64,000 bases of DNA from Rhizorhabdus histidinilytica (GCF_900167915.1 NZ_FUYM01000004.1:434001-498000), one strand, 5' to 3'; shown: positions 16,172 through 24,690, numbered from the stretch's first letter. The notes: generated by a model not told the origin, from the sequence alone. Translations and numbers: made by a program.

Positions 16172-17713
16172 ATGTATCCCGCGCCTCCGCCACAAGGCCA
16201 ATCACTGTCGCTGATGCTGCGGCGATCCGCCTTGCGCCACCGCGACAAGACGGCGCTGGTCTTCGAGGACGACGCCTGGAGCTATGCCGAGCTCGACCGG
16301 CTGGTCGACGAGCTGGGCGAAGGCCTGTTGCGGCTCGGGGTCGAGGCCGGGGATCGGGTCGCGATCCTCGCCCGCAACAGCCATGCCTTCCTGGCGCTGC
16401 GCTTCGCGGTCGCGCGGATCGCGGCGGTGCTGGTGCCGGTCAACGTGATGCTCGGACCTGCCGAGGTCGCCTATGTCCTCGACCATTCGGGCGCGCGGCT
16501 GCTGTTCACAGACGCCGCGCTGCTCCCCCTCGCCCGCGAGGCCACGCCGGCCACGGTCGAGGAGATACTGATCCTCACCGGCCGGGACGACAGCGGCGAA
16601 TGCCGGGGCTGGCGCGCATTGCTCGTCCCCGGCGGGGCGCCCGGCGATCGCGCCGACGGCGCCGACCTGCTCCAGATCATCTACACCAGCGGCACCGAGA
16701 GCCGGCCCAAGGGCGCGATGCTCAGCCATGCCGCGGTGCTGTGGCAATATCAGAGCTGCCTGTTCGATTGCGACTGGTCGCCCGACGTGATCGCCCTGCA
16801 CGCCTTGCCGCTGTTCCACTGCGCCGCGCTCGACGCGATGGCCGGCCCCGCCCTGCTCGCCGGTGCGACCAGCATCATCGCGGCGTCGCCCGCACCCGAG
16901 CTGATCATCCCGATGATCGAGCGCCACCGCATATCCTCCTTCTTCGCCCCTCCGACGGTATGGATCGCGCTGCTGCGCTCCCCGCTGTTCGAGAAGCACG
17001 ATCTTTCGTCGCTGACGCGCGGCTTCTATGGCGCAGCGATCATGCCGGCCGCGGTGATCGACGAACTGGGCGCACGGCTGCCGGGCTTGAGGCTCTGGAA
17101 CCTCTACGGCCAGACCGAGATCGCACCGGTCGCGACGGTGCTTCGCCCCGAGGAGCATGCGGCCAGGCCGACCTCGGCAGGCCGCCCGACGCTCCACGTC
17201 CAAACCCGGGTGGTCGACGACCAGATGCGCGACGTCGCCCCCGGGGAGATCGGCGAGATCGTCCACCGTTCGCCCCAGCTCCTGTCCGGCTATTGGCGGC
17301 AGCCCGAGATCAGCGAAGCGGCCTTCGCGGGCGGCTGGTTCCATAGCGGCGACCTCGCCACGATCGATGCGGAAGGCTTCATCACCGTCGTCGATCGCAA
17401 GAAAGACATGATCAAGAGCGGCGGCGAGAACGTCTCCTCGCGCGAGGTCGAGGAGGCGATCTACGCCCATCCGCATGTCTCGGAGGTTGCGGTGATCGGC
17501 CTTCCCGACCCCCATTGGATCGAGGCAGTGACCGCCTTCATCGTCCCACGCAACGGCGCCGATGTGTCGGCGGAGGACATCCACGCGCATTGCGCGGGCC
17601 GCCTCGCCGGCTTCAAGCGGCCCAAGCGAATCTGCTTCGTCCCCGAACTGCCGCGCAACGCCGCCGGCAAGATCCTCAAACGGGAGCTGCGCGATCAGGC
17701 GCCGGGCGCCTGA
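16172..17713 (+). CDS. AMP-forming acyl-CoA synthetase/ligase
   Basis: 513-residue ANL-superfamily ligase that activates a carboxylic acid to its CoA thioester through an acyl-AMP. Motifs are the P-loop variant TSGTESRPKGAMLSH (usually TSGTTGxPKG), NLYGQTE, YWRQPE, HSGDLATIDAEGFITVVDRK, and the C-terminal lid lysine in RNAAGKILKREL. Length is normal. It follows the FAD subunit by 4 bp and is the last gene in the plus-strand run starting at 13177. The product may feed the ThDP/lipoyl enzymes or beta-oxidation. The fatty versus aromatic acid specificity cannot be judged by eye. Confidence 0.92.
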   Translation: MYPAPPPQGQSLSLMLRRSALRHRDKTALVFEDDAWSYAELDRLVDELGEGLLRLGVEAGDRVAILARNSHAFLALRFAVARIAAVLVPVNVMLGPAEVAYVLDHSGARLLFTDAALLPLAREATPATVEEILILTGRDDSGECRGWRALLVPGGAPGDRADGADLLQIIYTSGTESRPKGAMLSHAAVLWQYQSCLFDCDWSPDVIALHALPLFHCAALDAMAGPALLAGATSIIAASPAPELIIPMIERHRISSFFAPPTVWIALLRSPLFEKHDLSSLTRGFYGAAIMPAAVIDELGARLPGLRLWNLYGQTEIAPVATVLRPEEHAARPTSAGRPTLHVQTRVVDDQMRDVAPGEIGEIVHRSPQLLSGYWRQPEISEAAFAGGWFHSGDLATIDAEGFITVVDRKKDMIKSGGENVSSREVEEAIYAHPHVSEVAVIGLPDPHWIEAVTAFIVPRNGADVSAEDIHAHCAGRLAGFKRPKRICFVPELPRNAAGKILKRELRDQAPGA

Positions 17714-17760
17714 TTTCTGCATCCGTCACTGCAGGACGATCACATCGGACCGGCAGGGCG

Positions 17761-17901
17761 TCAGCCCACCTCGGCCAGGAAATCGGTCATCAGCCGCGCC
17801 GCATTCGGATGCGCGGTGCCCCTCATGAGCCCGACCTTGCGGACGATGACGAGCGTCGGCCCCGGCGTGAAGCCCCATGCGATCTCCCTGTAGGCCGGGT
17901 A
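17761..17901 (-). pseudogene. C-terminal remnant of an ABC-type extracellular solute-binding protein
   Basis: A 46-codon minus-strand stretch ending in TGA at 17761 encodes text typical of the C-terminus of periplasmic solute-binding proteins: GFTPGPTLVIVRKVGLMRGT, then HPNAARLMTDFLAEVG (compare the common pattern of a small residue, then PHPNAA.L..DFL). Upstream codons turn into an Arg run and then unrelated sequence, with no start and no N-terminal lobe. It is therefore a truncated relic. No permease or ATPase genes are nearby. The family call rests on this short motif. Confidence 0.5.
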
Positions 17902-17917
17902 GCGCCGCCGGCGCCGG

Positions 17918-18070
17918 CTAAGCCTTCAGGGCCGCGGCGATCATCGCCGATAGCGTCTCTTCGGCGCGGCCGCGGGCCGCGAGGTCCTTCGATGCGAGAT
18001 CCTGACGGAGCCACTCGGGCGCATGCTCGACGACCCTGGCGATCTTCTTCGATATCTCATCCGACGTCAT
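17918..18070 (-). CDS. Small DUF6771-like sphingomonad protein (50 aa)
   Basis: A 50-residue frame from ATG 18070 to TAG 17918. It reads as a compact helical acidic/basic peptide: IARVVEHAPEWLRQDLASKD followed by LAARGRAEETLSAMIAAAL. This resembles the small conserved proteins of unknown function that I recall from sphingomonad genomes (DUF6771 type: IA.V.E.AP.W.R.DL.S.D...R.RAEE.LAAMIAAAL). Codon use is normal for the genome (GC-rich third positions). The function is unknown. It stands alone between two unrelated transcription units, next to a solute-binding-protein relic. Confidence 0.7.
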   Translation of the reverse strand: MTSDEISKKIARVVEHAPEWLRQDLASKDLAARGRAEETLSAMIAAALKA

Positions 18071-18293
18071 GAGACCGCATTAGCGCGGGATAGATCGACA
18101 GAAGCTGAACCGCTGTGATGAAGCCATCGAGCGCCGACCCGATCTCCGTTCGAGCAACGCAACGACAATCCTGGGCGGCATCAGGCTTCGTCGCGTGGCA
18201 TTTGCTGCATGGAGAGGTGAAGAGGATCGCGTGCCATGTTCCGATGCATCGAAGCCGCGAGGCCTTCGGAGATCGGCTCGTCGTCGTGGAACG
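18071..18293. other. Intergenic stretch without a supported gene
   Basis: 223 bp between the 50-residue gene and the AhpD-like gene. Short frames exist on both strands, but none has a ribosome site, a recognisable domain or a sensible length. One minus-strand frame contains a CxxCH, which I judged accidental. Confidence 0.35.
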
Positions 18294-18767
18294 CTACCGA
18301 TCTCGCGCCCGATCATGTTCGACGACGGCTTGCGGCGTGTTTCGGAAACTGATCGCCATTCGATTGTAGGCGTTCATCAGGCTGATCGCGATCGTGAGAT
18401 CGACCAGTTGCTTCTCGTCGAACACTTCGCGCGCAGTCTCGTAGACGCCGCCCGGTACGCCGGTCTCCGCGACGCGTGTGACACTTTCGGCCCAGGCGAG
18501 TGCCGCGCGCTCGGTCTGGCTGAACAACTCGCCAGCTTCCTCCCACGCCTGCACCAGCGCGATCTTCCCGACGGCTACGCCTTTCTTGACGAGATCGCGG
18601 GTGTGCATGTCGAGGCAATAGGCGCAATTGTTGATCTGGGAGACCCGGAGATAGACCAGGTCCACGAGTTCGGCGGACAAGCCGCACTGCGCGACATAGC
18701 CGTATACGCTGCCGAGCGCCTTGGCGCCGAGGGGAGCGATCTGGTTGTAATCAAGCCGTTTGGACAT
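18294..18767 (-). CDS. Carboxymuconolactone decarboxylase/AhpD-like family protein
   Basis: 157-residue all-helical protein of the AhpD/CMD family. The redox site Cys48-x2-Cys51-x3-His55 (NCAYCLDMHTRD) is present, with the usual helices after it (LFSQTERAALAWAESVTRV and LMNAYNRMAISF). Members are alkylhydroperoxidase-like thiol enzymes; this one belongs to the broad group without assigned substrate. It lies 19 bp downstream of the cupin gene in the same direction, so the two form a small operon. A divergent MocR regulator probably controls it. Confidence 0.88.
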   Translation of the reverse strand: MSKRLDYNQIAPLGAKALGSVYGYVAQCGLSAELVDLVYLRVSQINNCAYCLDMHTRDLVKKGVAVGKIALVQAWEEAGELFSQTERAALAWAESVTRVAETGVPGGVYETAREVFDEKQLVDLTIAISLMNAYNRMAISFRNTPQAVVEHDRARDR

Positions 18768-18786
18768 CGTTCAGTTCCATCTCATC

Positions 18787-19197
18787 TTACTTGGCGGGGG
18801 TAGTGAGCGGCTTGTCATCGGAATCCACGACAAAGACCGCGAGAAGCTTCGCCGGCTTCGTTGCGCTCGCGTTCCGGCTGATCTGATGCCGTGCTTTCGG
18901 CGTTTCGTACCAACCCTCGCCCGCCTTGTAGACGCGAGCCTCTTCGCCATTCACCTTCGACTCGATCTCACCCGACAGGACATAAGCGTAGATGAAGGCT
19001 GACGGCGCATGGGTGTGCGAAGGGGAAGCGGCACCGGGCGCATAGTCGACTTCGACGATGACGAGCGACTTGCCAGGAACGTTCGTGATCGCTCGATCGA
19101 ATTTGGGCGTGACGGTTTCAGCATGGCCGTCATGGGCCAGGGCCGCCCCTGCAAGGGTCGCGACGAAGACGACGGCGAGAGCGATTGGTATCTTCAT
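18787..19197 (-). CDS. Secreted single-domain cupin protein
   Basis: 136-residue cupin with a clear signal peptide (MKIPIALAVVFVATLAGAALA, followed by HDGHAET). The small barrel contains HTHAPSAFIYAYVLSGEIES and a later EGWYETPKARHQISRN, giving His residues at the metal-binding positions of cupin motifs 1 and 2. ATG 19197 has GGAGAAGGTC upstream. It is the first gene of the cupin-AhpD pair and divergent from the MocR regulator. Likely a periplasmic stress-response or metal-dependent protein; no substrate can be inferred. Confidence 0.85.
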   Translation of the reverse strand: MKIPIALAVVFVATLAGAALAHDGHAETVTPKFDRAITNVPGKSLVIVEVDYAPGAASPSHTHAPSAFIYAYVLSGEIESKVNGEEARVYKAGEGWYETPKARHQISRNASATKPAKLLAVFVVDSDDKPLTTPAK

Positions 19198-19222
19198 GAC
19201 CTTCTCCTTCGGGTGGGTTGAA

Positions 19223-19278
19223 GATACCACCGGTCAGGCCAGGAAAAAGTACCAAGAAACTCAAGAAATAATGTACCA
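19223..19278. promoter_or_regulatory. Three phased TACCA direct repeats in the MocR/cupin divergent promoter
   Basis: TACCA occurs at 19225-19229, 19250-19254 and 19274-19278, spaced 25 and 24 bp; the last two are GTACCA. They lie between the cupin start (19197) and the MocR start (19271). MocR regulators are known to bind direct repeats near their own gene, so these are operator candidates. The third copy overlaps the first codons of MocR if ATG 19271 is used. Confidence 0.45.
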
Positions 19279-20722
19279 CGGCATGATGAGCGAGCCCCTC
19301 AACCTGACCCTCGACCGCACGGCGAAGACATCTTTGACCGAGCAGATCCGAAGCGGCGTGACCACCGCCATCGAGCAAGGCGTGCTGGAGCCGGGGGCAC
19401 GTTTGCCATCGTGGCAGGATCTCGCTGCGCAACTCGGCGTTTCGCGGGGCACCGTGCGGGTCGCATATGAGAAACTGGCGGCAGCCCAATTGATCGAGGC
19501 AACGCGAGCGGCCGGCACGCGCGTCACCCGACGGCCTCGTGGCATCGAGAAGAGCGAGCCTCCGCCGAATCCGGGCTCGTTCATCAGACTCTATCAGGAA
19601 ATGACGCAGGGCCCCGCGCTATACCAGATGGGGATACCGTCGGCCGAGACGTTTCCTGCCACCTTGTTCGCGCGGATCCGCGCCCATGCAGTCCGGGCGG
19701 AGACAAGCGCTGCGCCGCTTTATCCAGATCCTCGCGGCGAGGTCGAGCTCAGACGGGAGATAGCGGGTCACCTCGCCGTCTCGCGAGGCATCAATTGTTC
19801 GGTATCGCAGGTCATCGTGACGGGAGGCTTCAGTGCGGGGCTCGGCCTGACACTGAGCGTGCTCCGCCTCGCCGGCGAGCGGGCCTGGGTCGAGGAGCCG
19901 GGTTTTCCATGGTCCAGAAAGGGGCTGGAACTTGCGGGTCTGTCCCTTGCCCCGATCCCAGTCGATAGCCAGGGCATCGATGTCGACGACGGCCTTCGTC
20001 GTCATCCCGATGCGAGGCTCGTCCTCGTCACCCCCGGTCAACAAGCGCCGCTCGGTTCCACCTTGTCGCTCGATCGGCGCATTCGCCTGCTCGAATGGGC
20101 CAATGCGTGCGAAAGCTGGATCATCGAAGATGATTATCTGAGCGACCTGCAACTATCGGGCAGGGCCGCGCCGGCGCTCGCGTCGCTCGATCGCGGCGGG
20201 CGCGTCATTCATATCGGCTCTTTCAGCAAGACGCTCAGCCCGAGCATTCGCCTCGGCTTTGTGGTCGCGCCCGTCGAACTGGCTTCCCGGTTCGCCGAAG
20301 TGGCGGCATGCCTCGCTCCGCCCCCCGGACCTGCCGTCCAACTCGCGACGGCGGAGTTCATGCGGGAAGGACATTATATGCGCCACCTCCGCCGCACGAA
20401 GCGCGCTTACGCCGCCAAACGCGACGCATTGTTGGAATGCCTCCGTACGTCGGCGCGCGCCGGGCAGATCGCCGCGCCCGGCTTGGCGGTACTGCTGAGA
20501 CTGCCGGAGGGAACATCGGACGTAGCGGTGACGCGTGAAGCTTCCGCGCTCGGCATGTCGCCGTCGCCGCTGTCGACATGGTATTCGTCGACCGAAAACA
20601 TGGAAAGCGGGCTTCTGCTCGGTGTCGCGACCGCGCCGGCGCGAAACCTGGCCGAATCCTGTGCTCGGCTCTTCGAGCTGATCGATCGCTCTAGCTACGC
20701 CGCTGACGGACCATTGCCTTGA
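19271..20722 (+). CDS. MocR-type (GntR HTH + aminotransferase class I) transcriptional regulator
   Basis: About 483-residue PLP-dependent regulator. The N-terminus is a GntR winged helix (TSLTEQIRSGVTTAIEQGVL, RLPSWQDLAAQLGVSRGTVR). After a linker comes an aminotransferase fold with the PLP lysine segment IGSFSKTLSPSIRLGFVVAP and IIEDDYLSD. PdxR, TauR and GabR have this layout and sense PLP-linked ligands. In-frame ATGs at 19271, 19283 and 19286 are all possible; no strong ribosome site separates them. It is divergent from the cupin-AhpD pair. The 3' end overlaps the DUF72 gene by 32 bp on the opposite strand. Confidence 0.9.
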   Translation: MYHGMMSEPLNLTLDRTAKTSLTEQIRSGVTTAIEQGVLEPGARLPSWQDLAAQLGVSRGTVRVAYEKLAAAQLIEATRAAGTRVTRRPRGIEKSEPPPNPGSFIRLYQEMTQGPALYQMGIPSAETFPATLFARIRAHAVRAETSAAPLYPDPRGEVELRREIAGHLAVSRGINCSVSQVIVTGGFSAGLGLTLSVLRLAGERAWVEEPGFPWSRKGLELAGLSLAPIPVDSQGIDVDDGLRRHPDARLVLVTPGQQAPLGSTLSLDRRIRLLEWANACESWIIEDDYLSDLQLSGRAAPALASLDRGGRVIHIGSFSKTLSPSIRLGFVVAPVELASRFAEVAACLAPPPGPAVQLATAEFMREGHYMRHLRRTKRAYAAKRDALLECLRTSARAGQIAAPGLAVLLRLPEGTSDVAVTREASALGMSPSPLSTWYSSTENMESGLLLGVATAPARNLAESCARLFELIDRSSYAADGPLP

Positions 20723-21464
20723 GGGTGAGCGCGTCATGGATCGCCGCGGCCTCCATGTCATTGTTGAAATAGGCCCAGACCGATCGGCCCGCAGCAGCCT
20801 GCGCCGTCATCCAGTCCGTCCAGTCCAGCAGCACCCGCTCGGCATAGCGGCCATGATATTTCCCCACCCCGCCATGGAAGCGCACATAGGCGACGGGCCC
20901 GCCCGCCCATCGCGGCGACGCGACGGTGGGGAAATCATGCGCGACGACGCCGGCGCCGTACCGATCGAGAAGCGCGGCGGTCTCCTCGAGGTACCAGCTC
21001 TTGTGACGGAACTCGAAGACATGCGTAAGATCGCTCGGCAGCAGCCGCAGAAACGCCTCTAGCCGGGCCAGATCAAGCCCTAGCATCGGCGGCAATTGGT
21101 AGAGGATCGGGCCCAGCGTCTCGCCGAGATGCCGGGTCGGCGCCATCATGCGGGCGACCGGCTCCTCGCAATCCCTGAGCTTCTTCGCCTGGGTTATGAA
21201 CCGATTGGCCTTGACGGCGTAACGGAAGCCCTCGGGTGCCTGCTCCCGCCACTTGTCGAACGTCTCAGCCTTGGGCAGGCGATAGAAGCTGTTGTTGATC
21301 TCCACCGTATCGAACTGTTCGGCGTAGAAGCCGAACCAGCGCCTGGCCGCCATCGCCTGCGGGTAGAAGGATCCCCGCCAATGGCGGTAATTCCAACCCG
21401 AGCAGCCGATCCGTATCGACGCGGCTTGCGATGGCGGAGCGGAGGCATGGGCTCGACCGGTCAT
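20691..21464 (-). CDS. DUF72 (YecE family) protein
   Basis: 257-residue TIM-barrel-like DUF72 protein. Family features are IRIGCSGWNYRHWRGSFYP near the N-terminus, VEINNSFYRLP, FRYAVKANRFITQAKKL, LPPMLGLDL, FEFRHKSWY, and a C-terminal WAYFNNDMEAAA. Biochemical function is not established for the family. ATG 21464 is chosen because the conserved fold starts about 15 residues later; longer frames run into unrelated sequence. Its stop overlaps the convergent MocR gene by 32 bp. It is 89 bp downstream of the MlrC-family gene and could be at the end of that operon or separate. Confidence 0.85.
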   Translation of the reverse strand: MTGRAHASAPPSQAASIRIGCSGWNYRHWRGSFYPQAMAARRWFGFYAEQFDTVEINNSFYRLPKAETFDKWREQAPEGFRYAVKANRFITQAKKLRDCEEPVARMMAPTRHLGETLGPILYQLPPMLGLDLARLEAFLRLLPSDLTHVFEFRHKSWYLEETAALLDRYGAGVVAHDFPTVASPRWAGGPVAYVRFHGGVGKYHGRYAERVLLDWTDWMTAQAAAGRSVWAYFNNDMEAAAIHDALTLKAMVRQRRS

Positions 21465-21553
21465 CGTCGGCGAACGGTTCAAGCGCCCCGCGGTTGCACG
21501 GACGGGCGCGCACGCGTTGGCGAGCGGGAAGCGGAACGGACCGGCGATCCCTG

Positions 21554-23095
21554 TCAGTGGGAAAGCGATGGCGGATAGCAGCTCCATTCGACAGCACGAT
21601 CGATATGGAAGGCGCCGACCCCAGTCACGAACCCTACATGGCGGTACGGCAGCGCCGTGAGTTCGACGCTGAGCGAGCCCGGCGCGTTGCAGTAGATCGT
21701 ACGCCGCGCGATCGGATCGAACCGCGCCCGGAAGTGCTGGCTCGACTTGACCACCACGACATCCTTCCCGGCAAGGTCGATACCAAGTCCGGTAAAACAT
21801 TCGGGCGAGAAGACCTGCTGCCGGATGCTGTTGATCACGATATCGATCCCGCCGACGCGCAACCATATCGCAAGCCCCAGCGGGTCGCTCGGGACGTCGC
21901 TGAACACGCGCTGCCGAAGGTCGTCGCGGATCGCGACCACCTCGGCACCGGCCAGATCGACCGGATCGCCCGAAAGAGCGCCGATCTTCCCGCCGATCCT
22001 CAGGTCCATCCGCGCACCGACTCCGGCATCGGCGGCGATGATGGCCGCCTGCGGATCCCAGATCATGCCGATCGCGGCGCGATCGACCTTGCGATCGAGC
22101 AGCTCGCGCAACAGGAAGCTGCTGTCGCAGGCGGCGCCTCCGCCGGGATTGTCAGAGCTGTCGGCGATCACCACGGGTCCCGGTCCACGCGGTGTCGCCA
22201 GCGCTTCACGGACCGCCTCGCCGACGCCGAGGCGCTCGGCTGGTGCCGCTTCGAGATTGTCCACGAAGCGGCCGGCGACCTCATCTGCAATGGCCTTCGC
22301 CGCGCCCTCCGCTCCCGGTGCCGCTACGATCAGGACCGAAGCGCCGGTGCGCTCCCAATCCGACCAGGGAAAGCCGTGCATCAGCGTCACCGAGAGAATA
22401 TGATCGCGCTCCTCATAGGCCGAGAGCGCGGCTACCAGGCTGCGCATCGGCTCCTCGGTCGTCCCCTGGAGGCTGAGGATGGGGATCGAGCGCCACACGG
22501 TGCATGGCCGCACCCTTCCCGCCGCCATCTCGGCGAGTATCGCGACCAGTTCCCCGGCGCGGGGACGATAGTCGACATGGGGATATTCCTTCACGCCGAC
22601 GATCACCGTACCGCTTCCGATCATCTGCGGAGAGACGTTGCCATGCAGATCGAGCAGGGCGCCGATCGGCATGTCGGGCCCGACGATCCGGCGGACATGC
22701 GCCAGAAGATCGCCTTCGCAATCGTCCAGCCCCTGGGCCATCATCGCCCCATGGAGGTTGAGCAGGACCATGTCGACCGGCTGCGCCGCCCGCAATCCTT
22801 CGAGGATTTCCTCGCGCAGCTCCTCATAGAGCGCCCGCGTCACCGGTCCGGAGGGCTGGGTCCAGAAGCAGGGACCCTCGACCACGGAGAAGCCGCGCTC
22901 GCGGGCCACGGCAACGGCGTCGCCATATCCGGGAAAGGCCAGCGCCGCGGCGCGACCGGCCTCGTCGCCGGGCCGGTAGCAGACGTCGCTCTCGAAGCTG
23001 CGCATGCTGGTGGGGATCGGCGAGAAGCTGTTGGTCTCGTGCGACAGCCCGGCCACGTAGATCCGCAGAGGTTCGGGACCCGTGCGCCCGTTCAC
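21554..23095 (-). CDS. MlrC-family M81 (DUF1485) metallopeptidase-like protein
   Basis: 513-residue member of the M81/MlrC family, whose best-known member cleaves linearised microcystin peptides. Metal-site motifs are all visible: His19-Glu20 (LSHETNSFS), His115 (NLHGAM), Asp149/His151 (LLDLHGN) and His173/Asp175 (KEYPHVDY). The C-terminal DUF1485 half includes IADSSDNPGGGAACDSS. The GTG at 23095 overlaps the stop of the upstream serine hydrolase (GTGA), so translation is coupled. The pairing with a serine beta-lactamase-fold hydrolase and an MFS transporter resembles mlrC-mlrB-mlrD. The substrate is not known; it need not be microcystin. Confidence 0.88.
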   Translation of the reverse strand: MNGRTGPEPLRIYVAGLSHETNSFSPIPTSMRSFESDVCYRPGDEAGRAAALAFPGYGDAVAVARERGFSVVEGPCFWTQPSGPVTRALYEELREEILEGLRAAQPVDMVLLNLHGAMMAQGLDDCEGDLLAHVRRIVGPDMPIGALLDLHGNVSPQMIGSGTVIVGVKEYPHVDYRPRAGELVAILAEMAAGRVRPCTVWRSIPILSLQGTTEEPMRSLVAALSAYEERDHILSVTLMHGFPWSDWERTGASVLIVAAPGAEGAAKAIADEVAGRFVDNLEAAPAERLGVGEAVREALATPRGPGPVVIADSSDNPGGGAACDSSFLLRELLDRKVDRAAIGMIWDPQAAIIAADAGVGARMDLRIGGKIGALSGDPVDLAGAEVVAIRDDLRQRVFSDVPSDPLGLAIWLRVGGIDIVINSIRQQVFSPECFTGLGIDLAGKDVVVVKSSQHFRARFDPIARRTIYCNAPGSLSVELTALPYRHVGFVTGVGAFHIDRAVEWSCYPPSLSH

Positions 23096-24690
23096 GCGTC
23101 CGCTCCCGCCGTCCGCTCGAAACGCAGCGCCTGCATCCGGCCCGCGGTGACCGAAAGGCGGTCCCCGCCTTCCGAAAAGGTCAGAATTGCGCCGATCGCA
23201 CCAATCGGCCCCAGCGAGATCGCCTTCCAGATGCGATCGGCAAGCGGTTCGAGCCTGTAGCGGGCGCTGCCCTGCGGCCCCCACATCGTCATGGTCGGCC
23301 CGCCTTCTTCGTCGGCTATCTGGAGGCCGGTGTCCGCGATGGACGAACCGTAGCGGCCGCAGCGACTGCCCAGGCGGCCTCCTTCGACCACGTCGAGCGG
23401 ATCGAGACGGTGCCGATGGCCGAATTCCATGAAGCCAAGTCCTTCATCCTCGAAGGTCACGCTCTGCTGGCAGAACAGCAGGATGTCGGGGAGCTGGAGC
23501 ACCCCTTGGTCGTCGGCGCGCATGGGCACCGGCGGCCCGCCGTCGATCGCCACGAGCTGCATCTCGCCAGTCTCGCTGAGCTCGACCACGCGGCCGTTCG
23601 CCGCCGAAACGAAGATGCCGGTCCGTCGCTCGACCGCCTTGCCCTCGGGAACGGGATCGAGTCCTTCGACACAGGCGTCGATGACGCGGTTGGCGAGATC
23701 GGCGGCGCTCACGTCGGCGCGGTTGCTGGCAATCGTGATGTCGAGCCCGGCGGCCGGCACCTTGATCATCTGCGAATTGCCGGCCAGGACGCCGCCGCCG
23801 TGCGACAGGGTCTCTACCCCGCGATAGGGCATGGTGATGAGCCCGAGGCCGTACCCGGTCGAGATGCCGTTCGCCAGGCGCATCGGCTCACGCATCAGTT
23901 GCCAGCTTCCCGCGGAGCCGACGATCGGCGCGTCCATGTGCTTCATCCAGCGCAGCATGTCGTCCATCGTCGATACGATCCCGCCCGCGCCACTCACCTC
24001 CATGCCCATATAATCGCGGGTGAAGCGCCCGTCGGCCCGACGGAAATGCAAGGTGGCGCTATTGGGGACGAAATCCGTGTCCCAGCGGCGCAATAGCGTA
24101 TCGTACATGCCGACCGGCTCGAATATCCGTTCGCGCAGCACATCGTCGAGCGATTGGCCGGTGATATTCTCGATCGCGGCGGTCAACAGCATGTAGCCGC
24201 CGTTGTTGTAGCTCCAGCTGGTTCCCGGCGCGAAGTCGCGATCGTCGATGGTTCGGTAGAAATCGATCAGCTCGGCGTCGGTCGCCGGCGTGGAAGGGCC
24301 CTGGAGCAGAAGGGTGATCGCCATCACGTCGCGAAGGCCGCTGACATGGCCCATCAGCTGGCGCATCGTCGCGTCGCGGCTTGCCGCGTGCAGGCCCGGC
24401 ACATGCGCACCGACCGGATCGTCGATTCCGGCACGCCCCTCCTCGCACAGCAGCATATAGGCGAGCGCGGTGAAATGCTTGGTCGTCGAGCCGATCCGCA
24501 TCCGCATCGACGGGCTCAGCACCACCGGCAGTTCCATATGGGCGAGGCCGAAGCCCTTGCGGTAGACGGGCTTGCCGTCGATCGCGATCGCCACCGCCAC
24601 GCCGGGCTGCCGCCCCTGATCGACCGGCGCGAAGATCGCGTCGACCTTGCCCTCGTCCAGCGTTGCAACCATCGACCGTTGGGGCATCAT
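23092..24690 (-). CDS. Beta-lactamase-fold serine hydrolase (MlrB-like peptidase candidate)
   Basis: 532-residue penicillin-binding/class C beta-lactamase-family hydrolase. Catalytic motifs are Ser68-x-x-Lys71 (IGSTTKHF), Tyr161-x-Asn163 (SYNNGGYMLL) and His297-Gly-Gly (LSHGGG). A C-terminal extension of about 170 residues follows, as in esterase EstB-like, DD-peptidase-like and MlrB-like enzymes. No signal peptide is apparent, so it is likely cytoplasmic, consistent with peptides entering through the transporters encoded beside it. The stop overlaps the GTG of the MlrC gene. D-amino-acid peptidase activity is common in this fold, which matches the DAO-type flavoprotein in the same run. Specificity is inferred from context only. 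Confidence 0.85.
   Translation of the reverse strand: MMPQRSMVATLDEGKVDAIFAPVDQGRQPGVAVAIAIDGKPVYRKGFGLAHMELPVVLSPSMRMRIGSTTKHFTALAYMLLCEEGRAGIDDPVGAHVPGLHAASRDATMRQLMGHVSGLRDVMAITLLLQGPSTPATDAELIDFYRTIDDRDFAPGTSWSYNNGGYMLLTAAIENITGQSLDDVLRERIFEPVGMYDTLLRRWDTDFVPNSATLHFRRADGRFTRDYMGMEVSGAGGIVSTMDDMLRWMKHMDAPIVGSAGSWQLMREPMRLANGISTGYGLGLITMPYRGVETLSHGGGVLAGNSQMIKVPAAGLDITIASNRADVSAADLANRVIDACVEGLDPVPEGKAVERRTGIFVSAANGRVVELSETGEMQLVAIDGGPPVPMRADDQGVLQLPDILLFCQQSVTFEDEGLGFMEFGHRHRLDPLDVVEGGRLGSRCGRYGSSIADTGLQIADEEGGPTMTMWGPQGSARYRLEPLADRIWKAISLGPIGAIGAILTFSEGGDRLSVTAGRMQALRFERTAGADA

Noticed and set aside
18071-18293. Minus-strand frame containing CSKCH, a possible cytochrome c relic
   Set aside because: No signal peptide, Met ligand or flanking cytochrome fold; the surrounding residues match nothing I recognise, so the CxxCH is probably chance.
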